Below, piece after piece: positions 7,878-16,403 of a stretch of 40,421 bases of DNA. This DNA comes from Microbacterium sp. MYb54 (GTDB lineage: Bacteria; Actinomycetota; Actinomycetes; Actinomycetales; Microbacteriaceae), in assembly GCF_002979515.1 (NCBI RefSeq), contig NZ_PCPA01000028.1:1-40421 (forward strand). The letters are read 5' to 3'. The position numbers and the translations under genes were made by a program. Numbering within the stretch: the stretch's first letter is position 1; each line of letters starts with the position of its first letter. Under the pieces are notes generated by a model. It had not been told where the DNA came from, made no database searches, and saw nothing but the letters and a program-made list of their open reading frames with translations.

Positions 7878-9215
7878 ATGACGATCGCCGCGCATCCCAC
7901 TCCGGCTACGGCCGCCGAGATCTCCTCCCCCCATCCCCGTCTGGACTGGTTCCGCTCCACCTCGTTCGGACTTTTCATCCATTTCGATCAGGCGAGCCAG
8001 CTCGGAGTGGACTTGTCCTGGCCGATGGTAGGGCTCACCAGCGATGACGGCTCGGGGGTGCATGCGCAACAGGGCGTCGACTATCTGAGGGACGCCGACA
8101 GGTTCGACCCTCGGGAGTGGGATCCCCGCGCGATCGCGTCCGCAGCGAAGGCGGCGGGAATGCAATACGCCGTGTTCACGACGAAGCACCACTCGGGCTG
8201 GGCGGCATGGCCGAGCGAGGCGACGCCGCTGAACATCTCCACTTCGCCCTACGGTGCACGCGGAGGTGATCTCGTCCGCGAATACGTGGACGCCTTCCGT
8301 GACGCGGGACTGCGCATCGGGTTCTACTACTCGGTGTCTGACTGGTCAGATCCGGATTACCCCGCCTGGCGGGCGGAGTTCGCGCCGTACGCGTTCGAGG
8401 AGTATCCGCGCACGACGCCCACGAAGTGGTCCGCCTATCGCGAAGGGATGAAGGCGGAACTCACCGAACTGCTCACCAACTATGGGCGCATCGACCTGCT
8501 GTGGTTCGACGGAGGGTGGGAACGCACGGAGGAGGAATGGGACAGCGCGGATCTGGAAGCGCACATTCGGTCCCATCAGCCGGCCATCGTCCTCAACGAC
8601 CGCCTGCCCGGTGTCGGCGACTACGTGACGCCAGAGCAGTCACTCCCCGCAGAGATTCTCGGCGACGCGTGGGAGGCGTGCATCACCATGAACAACACGT
8701 GGGGATGGGATCCGGACGACCATGACTACAAGACCCCCGCGCATCTGATCCGGACACTCGTCGACTGCGTCGCCAACGGCGGCTCGCTCCTCCTGAACGT
8801 GGGGCCGAGCAGCACCGGCGCTCTACCGCCGGAAGAAGAGACGACGCTTCACGAGATCGCCGGCTGGATGCGCACACACCGCGACAGCGTGATCGGTGCT
8901 CGACCAGGGCTCGAACCCTGGCAGTTCTACGGACCGACGACGACGAACGGCGACGATCTGTACCTTCACCTCATCGCCTGGCCGGACGAGACCACCACCG
9001 TGCGCGGCATTCGGCCCCGTTCTGTGCTCGGGGTGGAGCTCCTGACGACCGGGGAGGAACTCCCCTTCCGCGCCATCGTCGATCCTGCGCACGCCCGGAA
9101 CGATGATCCGGTGGGCAACCTCCTCATCACAATTCCCCCGACTCGGCCTGCGGGACCCCTTCCCGTCGTCCGAGTGCGGTTCCGGCCGAACGGCTCGCCG
9201 CCGCCGCGCTTCTGA
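7878..9215 (+). CDS. GH29 alpha-L-fucosidase
   Basis: A 445-residue glycoside hydrolase of family 29. These enzymes remove terminal alpha-L-fucose with retention of configuration. The N-terminal (beta/alpha)8 barrel shows family landmarks: FGLFIHFD near residue 31, YAVFTTKHHSGWAAWPS, GFYYSVSDW, and LLWFDGGW, whose Asp at residue 211 is the expected nucleophile. Then come NNTWGWDPDDHDYKTPAHLI and GSLLLNVGPSSTGALP. A C-terminal beta domain follows. No signal peptide is seen, so it probably acts in the cytoplasm on imported oligosaccharides. The ATG has AAGAGAAAGC upstream. It is divergent from the importer operon across a shared operator. Specificity for fucose is inferred from the family; related enzymes can act on other sugars. 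Confidence 0.9.
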   Translation: MTIAAHPTPATAAEISSPHPRLDWFRSTSFGLFIHFDQASQLGVDLSWPMVGLTSDDGSGVHAQQGVDYLRDADRFDPREWDPRAIASAAKAAGMQYAVFTTKHHSGWAAWPSEATPLNISTSPYGARGGDLVREYVDAFRDAGLRIGFYYSVSDWSDPDYPAWRAEFAPYAFEEYPRTTPTKWSAYREGMKAELTELLTNYGRIDLLWFDGGWERTEEEWDSADLEAHIRSHQPAIVLNDRLPGVGDYVTPEQSLPAEILGDAWEACITMNNTWGWDPDDHDYKTPAHLIRTLVDCVANGGSLLLNVGPSSTGALPPEEETTLHEIAGWMRTHRDSVIGARPGLEPWQFYGPTTTNGDDLYLHLIAWPDETTTVRGIRPRSVLGVELLTTGEELPFRAIVDPAHARNDDPVGNLLITIPPTRPAGPLPVVRVRFRPNGSPPPRF

Positions 9216-9236
9216 TCCTCTTGGTGAATTACATTA

Positions 9237-9266
9237 TTGATTCACTCGATTCAAAACTGTTATATT
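9237..9266 (+). promoter_or_regulatory. Sigma-70-like promoter for the surface-protein gene
   Basis: In an AT-rich patch downstream of the fucosidase stop, TTGATT (9237-9242) and TATATT (9261-9266) are separated by 18 bases and lie about 130 bases upstream of the GTG at 9399. The local drop in GC supports a promoter. The assignment is by eye only. Confidence 0.45.
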
Positions 9267-9398
9267 CAGCCACCGGGGGCCCGACGCCCCGAAGATCGCC
9301 CGCGCAGGCGAGGCCTTGTTCGCACCGACGACAGCTTCCCCTCGCATGACCTCTGCTGCGCCCTGCACTCAGGACGCGCCCATACCCAGGAGACTCTC

Positions 9399-11189
9399 GT
9401 GAAGAGGAAAGTCCACGCTGTGCTCGCCCGAACGATCGCTGCCATACTCGGGGCCGCAGGCCTCGCTCTCGGTGCGGCCACCCCTGCAGCGGCAGCACCC
9501 CCGTATGCGACCACCGCGTCGGTGAATTCCATCCAGTTCACCGAATCCGAGGTCGTGTCAGGGCGAGAAGCCCGGCTCGCTGGCAGCTGGTCGCTACCTG
9601 ACAATCCCTCAGCCCCCGCGGGCTTCGTCGTCGACCTCCCCTCCGGCTTGCAGGGGCTGACCGATAGCTTCACGCTCGACGCTCCAGGCGGAGAGACCAT
9701 GGGAACCTGCGTCGTGACCGCCACCCAGGTCGTGTGCGACATCGACTCGACCTACATCGCAGAAAATCCGCTCGGGCTCAGCGGAACCTTCGAGTTCTGG
9801 GCAAACGTCACCACCTCCGTGCGCGAGAACACCGCGACGACCTACGACTTCGGCGACGTCACCGCGGTCGTGACCGTGACCCCCTCCCCGGACCTCTGCA
9901 CAGAGAACTGCGCGTTCCCCGGTCGTGACACGATCAAGGAAGGCTTCTACAACCGCGACGCCAACCAGATCGACTGGTACATCAAGCCGGCCGTTCCCGC
10001 ATCGGGCATGGCCGGTGGGCAGCTGGTGACGATCGTCGACATCCTGGGCCCGCAGCAGCTGATCCTCAACGAGGCCCCCGCCGTCATCGAAGTGATGGCC
10101 ACCAACGAAATCGTAACGAGCGAGTTGGGAAGCCAGTCACCGGGGAACTGGCATCCGCTGCCCTCCGCTGACCTCACCATCTCCCCCGACAACACGACGG
10201 TGTCATTCACCACGCGACAGGGCTTTTACTACGAGCTGCACATCGTCACGCAGGTCCTCGATGGCGGCACCCTCGGCACCTACGGCAACTCCGCAGAAGT
10301 CACAGTCGGAGGTGACGAGCCTGTCGAAATCAACGCGACCGTCGTCCGACAAGGCGGGGGCGGCACAGGGATCGGCGAAAGCGTAGGACGCTTCGCCATC
10401 ACCAAGTCGGTGAACGGTCCTGCCGCGCTCGTTGAAGATCTCACCTACACCGGCAGTTACACGATCACTCTCCCGGACTCCACCACCCAGAATGGCACTT
10501 TCTCGGTCGCGAACGGCGCGACGTGGACGAGTCCCGACTTCCCCCGGGACTCCACCGTCCAGCTCATCGAGAACGACCCGGCGGCACCGCCCAGCATCTC
10601 GTGGATCGGGCACACGTTCTCCGTCAACAACTTCGCGCTCCTCGGAGGAACGCAAACCGACGTCACACTGACGAACGAGTCCGAGCTCGCAACTGGTGCG
10701 TTCGAAGCCTCGAAGGTGATCACAGGGGGTGCCGCCGGCCTCGTTCCCGATGACGCCACGTTCACCCTTCTCTACTCCTACCCGGAAGGGCCCGGCTTCC
10801 CGGCAGGTTCCGGCTCCCTCGAGCTTCCCGCCTCCGGAGAGACCGTGTCCTCCCCGCCGCTTCCCGTGACGGCATCAGTCACGCTGACAGAACTCACGCC
10901 GCCGGTCTACCCAGGCTTCACCTGGGGAACGGCGACGATCTCCCCAGCAACGTTCACGATCGATAGCACAGAGACCGCGACTTCGACCGTCACGAATGAC
11001 ACTGTGCTTCCCGCAGTGCCCCATGCCCCCGCACCCACGGCTGCCCCAGCCGCCGTGGTCCCCCCTGCCGCCGGCAGCCTGGCAACCACAGGCGGGAGCA
11101 AAATGGCCATCCCGGCATCCGCGGGGCTTCTGCTCGTGCTCGCCGGAGCTGCGCTCCGCCGAGCACGCCGAAATCCAAGCGCGCCCTAA
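9399..11189 (+). CDS. LAxTG-anchored surface protein with adhesin-like N-terminus and two DUF5979-like domains
   Basis: A 596-residue wall-anchored protein. The GTG at 9399 follows CCAGGAG and is followed by a signal peptide ending near TPAAAA; an open frame extends upstream but has no signal sequence there. The N-terminal half (SWSLPDNPSAPAGFVVDLPSGLQ and what follows) resembles the Ig-like ligand-binding folds of Gram-positive adhesins. Two repeated beta-sandwich domains follow, beginning FAITKSVNGPAALV and FEASKVITGGAAGLV, the pattern of DUF5979/SpaA-like stalk domains. A Pro/Ala linker leads to LATTG, a hydrophobic helix and an RRARR tail, which is a sortase class E-type sorting signal. 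Probable role: adhesion or surface display, with ligand unknown. It is transcribed alone from an AT-rich promoter. Confidence 0.75.
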   Translation: MKRKVHAVLARTIAAILGAAGLALGAATPAAAAPPYATTASVNSIQFTESEVVSGREARLAGSWSLPDNPSAPAGFVVDLPSGLQGLTDSFTLDAPGGETMGTCVVTATQVVCDIDSTYIAENPLGLSGTFEFWANVTTSVRENTATTYDFGDVTAVVTVTPSPDLCTENCAFPGRDTIKEGFYNRDANQIDWYIKPAVPASGMAGGQLVTIVDILGPQQLILNEAPAVIEVMATNEIVTSELGSQSPGNWHPLPSADLTISPDNTTVSFTTRQGFYYELHIVTQVLDGGTLGTYGNSAEVTVGGDEPVEINATVVRQGGGGTGIGESVGRFAITKSVNGPAALVEDLTYTGSYTITLPDSTTQNGTFSVANGATWTSPDFPRDSTVQLIENDPAAPPSISWIGHTFSVNNFALLGGTQTDVTLTNESELATGAFEASKVITGGAAGLVPDDATFTLLYSYPEGPGFPAGSGSLELPASGETVSSPPLPVTASVTLTELTPPVYPGFTWGTATISPATFTIDSTETATSTVTNDTVLPAVPHAPAPTAAPAAVVPPAAGSLATTGGSKMAIPASAGLLLVLAGAALRRARRNPSAP

Positions 11190-11291
11190 ATTGAACATTC
11201 TCCTATCGGCTGAAGCGAAACTGTAATAGACTCGCCAGACTTCCCGGCCTTCTGCCGACGGAAGGGAGCGGTTCACGTGCACGGACCGCTC

Positions 11292-11329
11292 GAAGGGTGT
11301 CGGATTCTCCCCATGATCCGGCACCCTTC
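11292..11329. terminator. Hairpin between convergent surface-protein and PaaX-type genes
   Basis: A 14-base stem with one G-T pair (GAAGGGTGTCGGAT against ATCCGGCACCCTTC) encloses a 10-base loop. It sits between two genes whose 3' ends face each other, so it may stop both. A second 7-bp hairpin (GAGCGGT/ACCGCTC, 11266-11291) abuts it. Confidence 0.6.
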
Positions 11330-11351
11330 CGTCGTCCAATGGCATCGCCCG

Positions 11352-12080
11352 TCACGAGGAAGCCATCTTCGCGGCCATGTTCGCCCGAAACTCTTCGTAG
11401 GCAGCCCGAACATCCGCTCCCGGCCAATTCTCTGGCAGCAGTTCGAGGGGAGCGGCGAGATCTTCGGTCAGAAGACGTACCGCGGCGACCGTGGCGCGGA
11501 ATCGTTCGAAGGTGATCTCGGGCCCTGAGCGAACCTGCTCGACAACAGCCCGGGTAACGTCAGCCCACTCGTCGACATCCCAGATCCGCCGAAGAAGCGC
11601 CCCGGGATCAGCCGGCTCCGTGAGAAAGGACTCGAACTCCGTGCTGATCTCCAGGTCGGAGTCACGCAGGTTATCGGGACGCAGCCAGACACCCTCGCGC
11701 AGCTCGCCGAACCTCGACCGCTTCAGCGCCCGACGCGTCGCGGTCCGCTCAGCCGCGGTACGACCCCGCTCGGTCAGGACAACGACCCGCCATTGTCCGC
11801 GAGAAGGCTTCGTCGCGGGGCGGATGTGCTCACCGATGTTCCGATAACGCACAAGGTGCCGCCCGGCGAGAGTGTAGAGCGAGTCGACTACATCGATATC
11901 GCCGGTGGCAACTGCGCGCGAGATTGCAACCCGCATCGTGGCGGGCGAGACGTCGACGAGTTCGCCCGCCCGCAGGATCGCTTTCAAAGACAACGCAGGA
12001 GGCCGAGCACAGAACAGCAGGCTCAATAAGACAGAACGCGCGGAAAGCGAGGGTACGACGTCCTCTACGCGGCGCGCCAT
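11352..12080 (-). CDS. PaaX-family transcriptional regulator
   Basis: A 242-residue regulator of the PaaX type. An N-terminal winged-helix region (SARSVLLSLLFCARPPALSLKAILRAGELVDVSPATMRVAISRAVATGDI) is followed by the family's middle segment (GQWRVVVLTERGRTAAERTATRRALKRSRFGELREGVWLRPDNL) and a helical C-terminal part. PaaX controls phenylacetate breakdown in other bacteria, and homologues have varied roles. I prefer the ATG at 12080 (MARRVEDVV, GGACGAG upstream); an in-frame ATG at 12140 lacks a ribosome site. At about 242 residues it is slightly short for the family. No catabolic operon adjoins it, so its target is unknown; it may act on the extradiol cluster 7 kb away, which is only a guess. 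Confidence 0.8.
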   Translation of the reverse strand: MARRVEDVVPSLSARSVLLSLLFCARPPALSLKAILRAGELVDVSPATMRVAISRAVATGDIDVVDSLYTLAGRHLVRYRNIGEHIRPATKPSRGQWRVVVLTERGRTAAERTATRRALKRSRFGELREGVWLRPDNLRDSDLEISTEFESFLTEPADPGALLRRIWDVDEWADVTRAVVEQVRSGPEITFERFRATVAAVRLLTEDLAAPLELLPENWPGADVRAAYEEFRANMAAKMASS

Positions 12081-13319
12081 GCTCGTCCATTCTGCACGTT
12101 CGACGAGAGCGCCTCTCCCACTGAACCGCGCCTCTCCCATACGTCAGCATCATCCACATGCCGCTCAGCACTTCAGCCCAGCGCATGAAGACCTATCCCT
12201 GCAACTCTTCGAACGCCATGATACGGGCTGCCCACTGCGACGCGGCGCCTCGGACCGCGACATGCTCGACAACTACAGAGCCAGATCAAGGCATAGACGC
12301 TGACCATCACCCAAGGAAACAATCCGGGGCCGGGATCGCCGAGGCCGGGGAGGGAACTCGGCGATCCCGCTCGACGCAGCTCAGCGCACGAATGCGTCCG
12401 CTACGTCGAGCCCGGAGCGCGGGCGGTAGTGCTGCGGGGAATGGGCAGCACCTGCCATGGCTCCGGGGATCTATCTCACGATTCCTCGAAGAACCGTCCT
12501 GCCATGTTGCTGTGGGATCAACGATCCCCACCGCCGCCCCCACAGCAAGCAGCTCCGCGGCATCCGGGCATCGCACCCCGTGCGCACCGTCATCATCTCC
12601 CCCGAAACCTCGCCCACATCGCAACTACGCGGCCACCAAGCACCCCCACACCCCGGCAACCGCAGGCAAGGTCATCACGAAACTGGTGTTGGATGAACAC
12701 AACCGTGGGCCTCACGCACTAGTGTAACAAAGTTCAGACAACTAGTAGAAATATGTAACACCTCTGCTCTTCCGCGTCGTCGCGGGCACGGCGTCGCGGA
12801 GCTGACGCCACGAGCGCCGGAACGAACGACGCGCGTCGCTAGGCAGCCATACCCGCTTGAAGGTCGGGATGCGGGGACGCTTCACCGCGTACAACCGATG
12901 GGCGACAGATACATCTGCCGTTCAGAACCGCAACGCGCCCCAGCGGCCCAAAGAGGTCGTGACATCCTAGCCATGGGTCAGGCCCAGGAGGCCACCTTCT
13001 CCTCTACCCGGAGTGGAGGAATGCCCGGGCTCCAAACGGGCACGTGCGCAACGGAGCCCGCTTCCCGGTGCGTGAGAGCGGGCTGCTGCACAAGCACCTG
13101 AGTTCGAGCCCCCGGTTACGGCCGCGCGCGGTCAGGCTGTCGCTCACAACCGAGATTCGATCAGTGTAGGTTCCTGCCCGGGATGACAGGGGAAGGGCGC
13201 GATTCCGCGGCAGTTGGCAACGGTATCGCAGCCGGGATTCCATGCGAGATGGCGGACTCCTACACGTCACCAGAACGTGCGATCACCTCGCCCAGGATGA
13301 CGAGGACGATCGACCGGAA
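12081..13319. other. Gene-poor stretch of about 1.2 kb
   Basis: I see no convincing gene here. Open frames on both strands are biased in composition, lack ribosome sites and resemble no family I recognise. The stretch holds a strong hairpin at 12331-12369, an AT-rich island around 12718-12762 with repeated TGTAACA and two ACTAGT sites, and smaller hairpins at 13022-13042 (TGCCCG/CGGGCA) and 13055-13084 (AGCCCGCT/AGCGGGCT). It may be the eroded remains of a gene or mobile element. Confidence 0.5.
12331..12369. terminator. Perfect 13-bp hairpin in the gene-poor stretch
   Basis: CGGGATCGCCGAG (12331-12343) pairs exactly with CTCGGCGATCCCG (12357-12369) around a 13-base loop. It has the form of an actinobacterial terminator without a long U tract. 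No gene clearly ends here, so it may mark the 3' end of something now lost. Confidence 0.55.
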
Positions 13320-14369
13320 CTAGTATTCCCCCACGACGGTCCGGTTCGTTCCGTCGAGGGTGACGGTACCACCGTGCGGAATGATCCACTGCGGACGGGT
13401 GTGTCCGAAAGGCACGCCCACGCACACGACCGCGGCGGGGTTATACCGGGCGACCTGTTCGATGATCGTTTCCCGCTGGGCGGCTCGCAGTCGCGCACGC
13501 TCGGCGGCGGGCGGCACGAGTGCGCCAAGTCCACTGACCGGAGGTCGGGCGACGAGCACACCGGCGACGACGTCGAACACTCCGCGCTCGCCCAGGGCGC
13601 GCACCCAGCGCTTGACATGAACTGCGGGCGGTGCCTGTCCGCCGGTCTCCAGCAGCAGGATCGTGCCCTCCAAGTCGCTCAGAGCGGGCATTCGACCGGC
13701 GACGGCGATCTGGTCGACGACTTCGATGCAACCGCCCCAGCTCCTCCCCGACACGGCAGCTCCTGGACCAGCCCAGGTCCATGCTTCAGTGGCCTCGCGC
13801 GCGCCGAATTCCGTCAGGGCGCGGGGATCGTCCCATGGATGCCCGAAGTCCTCGGACTCGCCGGGTTCGGTGAGCTCGAGCGTGCCGCCGTCGAGCAGGG
13901 CAGCGCGCAGCGACCGCAGGTGGACGTCGTCGAGGTGCGGGCCGGGCCCGAGATGCACCTGAGTGGATCCGCCGTAGAAGCTCGGCACGCCGAGATTCCA
14001 GAGCATGTTGTGCAGGTTCGTGTTGTCGCTGTAGCCGACGAACGGCTTCGGGTTCGCCACGAGCACGCCGGCATCGACGTGCGGAACCACCGTCACCTGG
14101 TCATCGCCACCGATTGTCGCCAGCACAGCCCGAATATCCGGGTCGGCGAACGCCGCGGTCACGTCGGCGGCTCGGGCCTCCGCACTCGCAGCCAACTGAC
14201 GCGTAGTCGGGTACTCGACCGGGATCAGCCCCGTCGCCTCGGTCAGACGTCGCATCGCCTGCTCGTGCAGTGCGGGTGAGATCGCTGGAGCGGCGGATGC
14301 CGGCGAGATCACGGCGACACGGTCACCGGGACGTGCTTTGGGGACGGCTTCAAACCACCTCGTGACCAT
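13320..14369 (-). CDS. S66-family LD-carboxypeptidase-like protein (LdcA/MccF type)
   Basis: A 349-residue protein of peptidase family S66. Members are cytoplasmic LD-carboxypeptidases that trim the terminal D-Ala from recycled murein tetrapeptides, or MccF-type enzymes that inactivate the peptide-nucleotide antibiotic microcin C. The expected Ser-Glu-His triad is visible: Ser in KPFVGYSDNTNL, Glu in LLLETGG and His in FGHTRPQW. The N-terminal RPGDRVAVISPAS segment is typical. Sequence alone does not separate the two roles, though FYGGSTQVHLG and the inserted loops resemble the MccF-like subgroup. The start is the ATG at 14369 (MVTRWFEAVPKARPGD). It stands alone, and a perfect 18-bp palindrome lies about 50 bases upstream, suggesting it is regulated. 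Confidence 0.85.
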   Translation of the reverse strand: MVTRWFEAVPKARPGDRVAVISPASAAPAISPALHEQAMRRLTEATGLIPVEYPTTRQLAASAEARAADVTAAFADPDIRAVLATIGGDDQVTVVPHVDAGVLVANPKPFVGYSDNTNLHNMLWNLGVPSFYGGSTQVHLGPGPHLDDVHLRSLRAALLDGGTLELTEPGESEDFGHPWDDPRALTEFGAREATEAWTWAGPGAAVSGRSWGGCIEVVDQIAVAGRMPALSDLEGTILLLETGGQAPPAVHVKRWVRALGERGVFDVVAGVLVARPPVSGLGALVPPAAERARLRAAQRETIIEQVARYNPAAVVCVGVPFGHTRPQWIIPHGGTVTLDGTNRTVVGEY

Positions 14370-14417
14370 TCACCGATTAGACCAGACCACTAAGACCCGG
14401 ATCAATGAACTTGAGCG

Positions 14418-14435
14418 CTTGGCAGTACTGCCAAG
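14418..14435. promoter_or_regulatory. Perfect 18-bp palindrome upstream of the S66 gene
   Basis: CTTGGCAGTACTGCCAAG reads the same on both strands and lies 48 bases upstream of the S66 start codon, where an operator would act. It resembles operators of GntR- or MarR-like dimers in size, but no matching regulator adjoins. Transcription termination is less likely because there is no loop. Confidence 0.6.
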
Positions 14436-14484
14436 TGACTGACAAGTAGCGGTGGATCTTGCCATCTTCACGCGGAACTTACAC

Positions 14485-15858
14485 TCAGTTGAAGTCGCCG
14501 CCGGGAGCCATGTCCATGAAGCGCGAGTAGTGACCCTGGAACGCGACGGTGATCGTGGCGGTCGGACCGTTACGGTGCTTGGCGACGATCAGGTCGGCCT
14601 CGCCCGGACGCACGTCCTTGTCGTAGACCGAGTCGCGGTGCAGCAGGATGACCATGTCGGCGTCCTGCTCGATCGAGCCGGACTCACGCAGGTCGCTGAT
14701 CGCGGGCTTCTTGTCGGTGCGCTGCTCGGGACCACGGTTCAGTTGCGACAGGGCGATGACCGGGACCTGGAGTTCTTTGGCGATGAGCTTGAGGCTTCGC
14801 GAGAACTCCGAGACCTCTTGCTGTCGCGACTCGACGCGCTTGCCCGAGGTCATCAGCTGCAGATAGTCGATGATGACCATGCGCAGGCCCTCGCGCTGCT
14901 TGAGTCGACGGCACTTTGCACGGATCTCGACCAGCGTCATGTTGGGGCTGTCATCGATGTAGAGCGGCGCGTCGTTGATGCGGCCACGGGTCGCGGCGAC
15001 GGTGGTCCAGTCACGCGGGTCGAGGTTTCCCTTGCGCATGTTCTGCAGCGGGATCTGGCCCTCGGCACTGAGCAGACGCATCGCGATCTCGCTCTTGCCC
15101 ATCTCGAGCGAGAAGAAGACCGAGGGGATGTTGTGGCCGATGGATGCCGAGCGCGCGAAGTCGAGCGCGAGCGTCGACTTACCCATCGCAGGTCGAGCGG
15201 CGACGACGATCATCTGACCGCCGTGCAGGCCGTTGGTGAGTTCGTCGAGCTCCTTGAAGCCCGTCGGAACACCGGTCATCGATCCGTCACGGCCGCTGGC
15301 CGCCTCGATCTCCTCGAGCGCGGCGTCGACGGCGATCTGCAGCGGAACGTAGTCTTCCGCGGTCTCGGATCCGGTGATCGAGTAGATCTCGGCCTGGGCG
15401 TTGTTGACGATGTCGGTCGCATCGCCCTCGCCCGCGTAACCGAGCTGCACGATGCGGGTGCCGGCGTCGACGAGGCGGCGGAGGATCGCGCGCTCGGAGA
15501 CGATGCCCGCGTAGTAGCCGGCGTTGGCCGCGGTCGGGACGATCGAGGTGAGGGTGTGCAGGTAGTCGGCGCCACCCGCCCTGCCGAGCTCGCCGGTCTT
15601 GATGAGCTCATCGGTGACGGCGACCACGTCGGTCGGCTCGCCATGCGAGTAGAGCGAGAGGATCGCCTCGAAGATCAACTCGTGCTTCGGAATGTAGAAG
15701 TCGGCGCCCTTGAGCGTCTCGATCACATCGGCGACGGCGTCTTTCGACAGGAGCATTCCGCCCAGTGCGCTCTGCTCGGCGAGAAGGTCGTGGGGAGGCG
15801 TGCGCTCCGGGCCGCGCTTCCCACCCGCGCGCTCCTCTGAGATGTCGGCGATCGACAC
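14485..15858 (-). CDS. dnaB: Replicative DNA helicase DnaB
   Basis: A 457-residue replicative helicase, the hexameric motor of the fork. The N-terminal DnaG-binding domain (PPHDLLAEQSALGGMLL) leads through a linker to a RecA-like ATPase domain. Walker A ARPAMGKST is at about residues 221-229, Walker B is in LRMVIIDYLQLM, followed by VPVIALSQLNRGPEQR and DLRESGSIEQDADMV, all DnaB hallmarks. I chose the GTG at 15858 with GGGAAG upstream; longer N-termini are open but low in similarity. No intein interrupts it. The upstream region carries DnaA-box-like sites. Confidence 0.97.
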   Translation of the reverse strand: MSIADISEERAGGKRGPERTPPHDLLAEQSALGGMLLSKDAVADVIETLKGADFYIPKHELIFEAILSLYSHGEPTDVVAVTDELIKTGELGRAGGADYLHTLTSIVPTAANAGYYAGIVSERAILRRLVDAGTRIVQLGYAGEGDATDIVNNAQAEIYSITGSETAEDYVPLQIAVDAALEEIEAASGRDGSMTGVPTGFKELDELTNGLHGGQMIVVAARPAMGKSTLALDFARSASIGHNIPSVFFSLEMGKSEIAMRLLSAEGQIPLQNMRKGNLDPRDWTTVAATRGRINDAPLYIDDSPNMTLVEIRAKCRRLKQREGLRMVIIDYLQLMTSGKRVESRQQEVSEFSRSLKLIAKELQVPVIALSQLNRGPEQRTDKKPAISDLRESGSIEQDADMVILLHRDSVYDKDVRPGEADLIVAKHRNGPTATITVAFQGHYSRFMDMAPGGDFN

Positions 15859-16042
15859 AGTCTTCCCTTCGATGCGACGTTTCCGATGCGATGTTCTGAT
15901 GAGGCGTTTCGATGAGGCGTTTCGACGGCTGGGCCTCTTATGGCTCTCGGCCGTGACGTCACCCTGCGCAGCAAAACAGGTGCCTCCGACATTCGGTCGC
16001 TCGCCCACGCTACGAGCGACTGTTTCCACATGCAACACGGCC

Positions 16043-16051
16043 TGTGGATAA
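16043..16051 (+). promoter_or_regulatory. DnaA box (exact consensus)
   Basis: TGTGGATAA is the exact complement of the strong DnaA box TTATCCACA. With the copy 57 bases further on, it lies upstream of dnaB, so DnaA could regulate dnaB or be titrated here. Confidence 0.5.
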
Positions 16052-16099
16052 CTCTGTGGAGAGCGTGCGGACAAAGCCGGAGTGTCTGTGCAGAACGGG

Positions 16100-16108
16100 T
16101 GTGGATAA
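16100..16108 (+). promoter_or_regulatory. DnaA box (exact consensus)
   Basis: Second exact TGTGGATAA, in the same orientation as the one at 16043. A third, one-mismatch copy follows at 16177-16185. Confidence 0.5.
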
Positions 16109-16403
16109 CCCCGTGGAGGACCGCGAAACCAAACTTTTTTATGAGCCTTGACCTGGCTTTTCCTGTCTCCCCAGCCTGTGGATGAGAATCAGTTTAAATC
16201 GAGCCTTGAAGGTTGCCTCTCCCGGGAGGGGGATGTGTAGAACCTGGGGAAAGTCAAGCCGAGATTTCTCCGGGCGCGTCACACCCCGACATCCCCGGAA
16301 ACGCGCGGAGAACCCCCTAGACAGGAACCCCGCGCGCGAGTATCGTCACCCGCAATCGATGCATCTGCGTCGACGTACGTTGCCTTCTGAGGGGGAGGTA
16401 GAC

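Larger units (their letters stand above)
15859..16403. other. Intergenic region between dnaB and a divergent secreted-protein gene, with DnaA-box-like sites
   Basis: I see no gene in this 545-base region. It serves two divergent genes and so must hold their promoters. It contains TGTGGATAA (reverse complement of the DnaA box TTATCCACA) exactly at 16043-16051 and 16100-16108, a one-mismatch copy TGTGGATGA at 16177-16185, and weaker relatives near 16022 and 16055. An AAACTTTTTTA tract at about 16131-16142 gives local AT-richness. Confidence 0.55.

Noticed and set aside
9237..9398. N-terminal extension of the LAxTG surface protein
   Set aside because: The signal peptide begins at 9399 with a ribosome site, and the earlier bases hold an AT-rich promoter.
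12158..12727. Long open frame in the gene-poor stretch
   Set aside because: It has no ribosome site, its composition is biased and no family is recognisable. Overlapping frames are equally open, as is usual in high-GC DNA.
13022..13042. Stem-loop containing CTCCAAA, like a tRNA-Trp anticodon loop
   Set aside because: The stem with a proper seven-base loop does not pair, and no acceptor, D or T arm can be found around it.
16186..16403. Possible riboswitch in the leader of the secreted-protein gene
   Set aside because: CCGGG-type blocks recalled c-di-AMP riboswitches, but the conserved core could not be aligned by eye.
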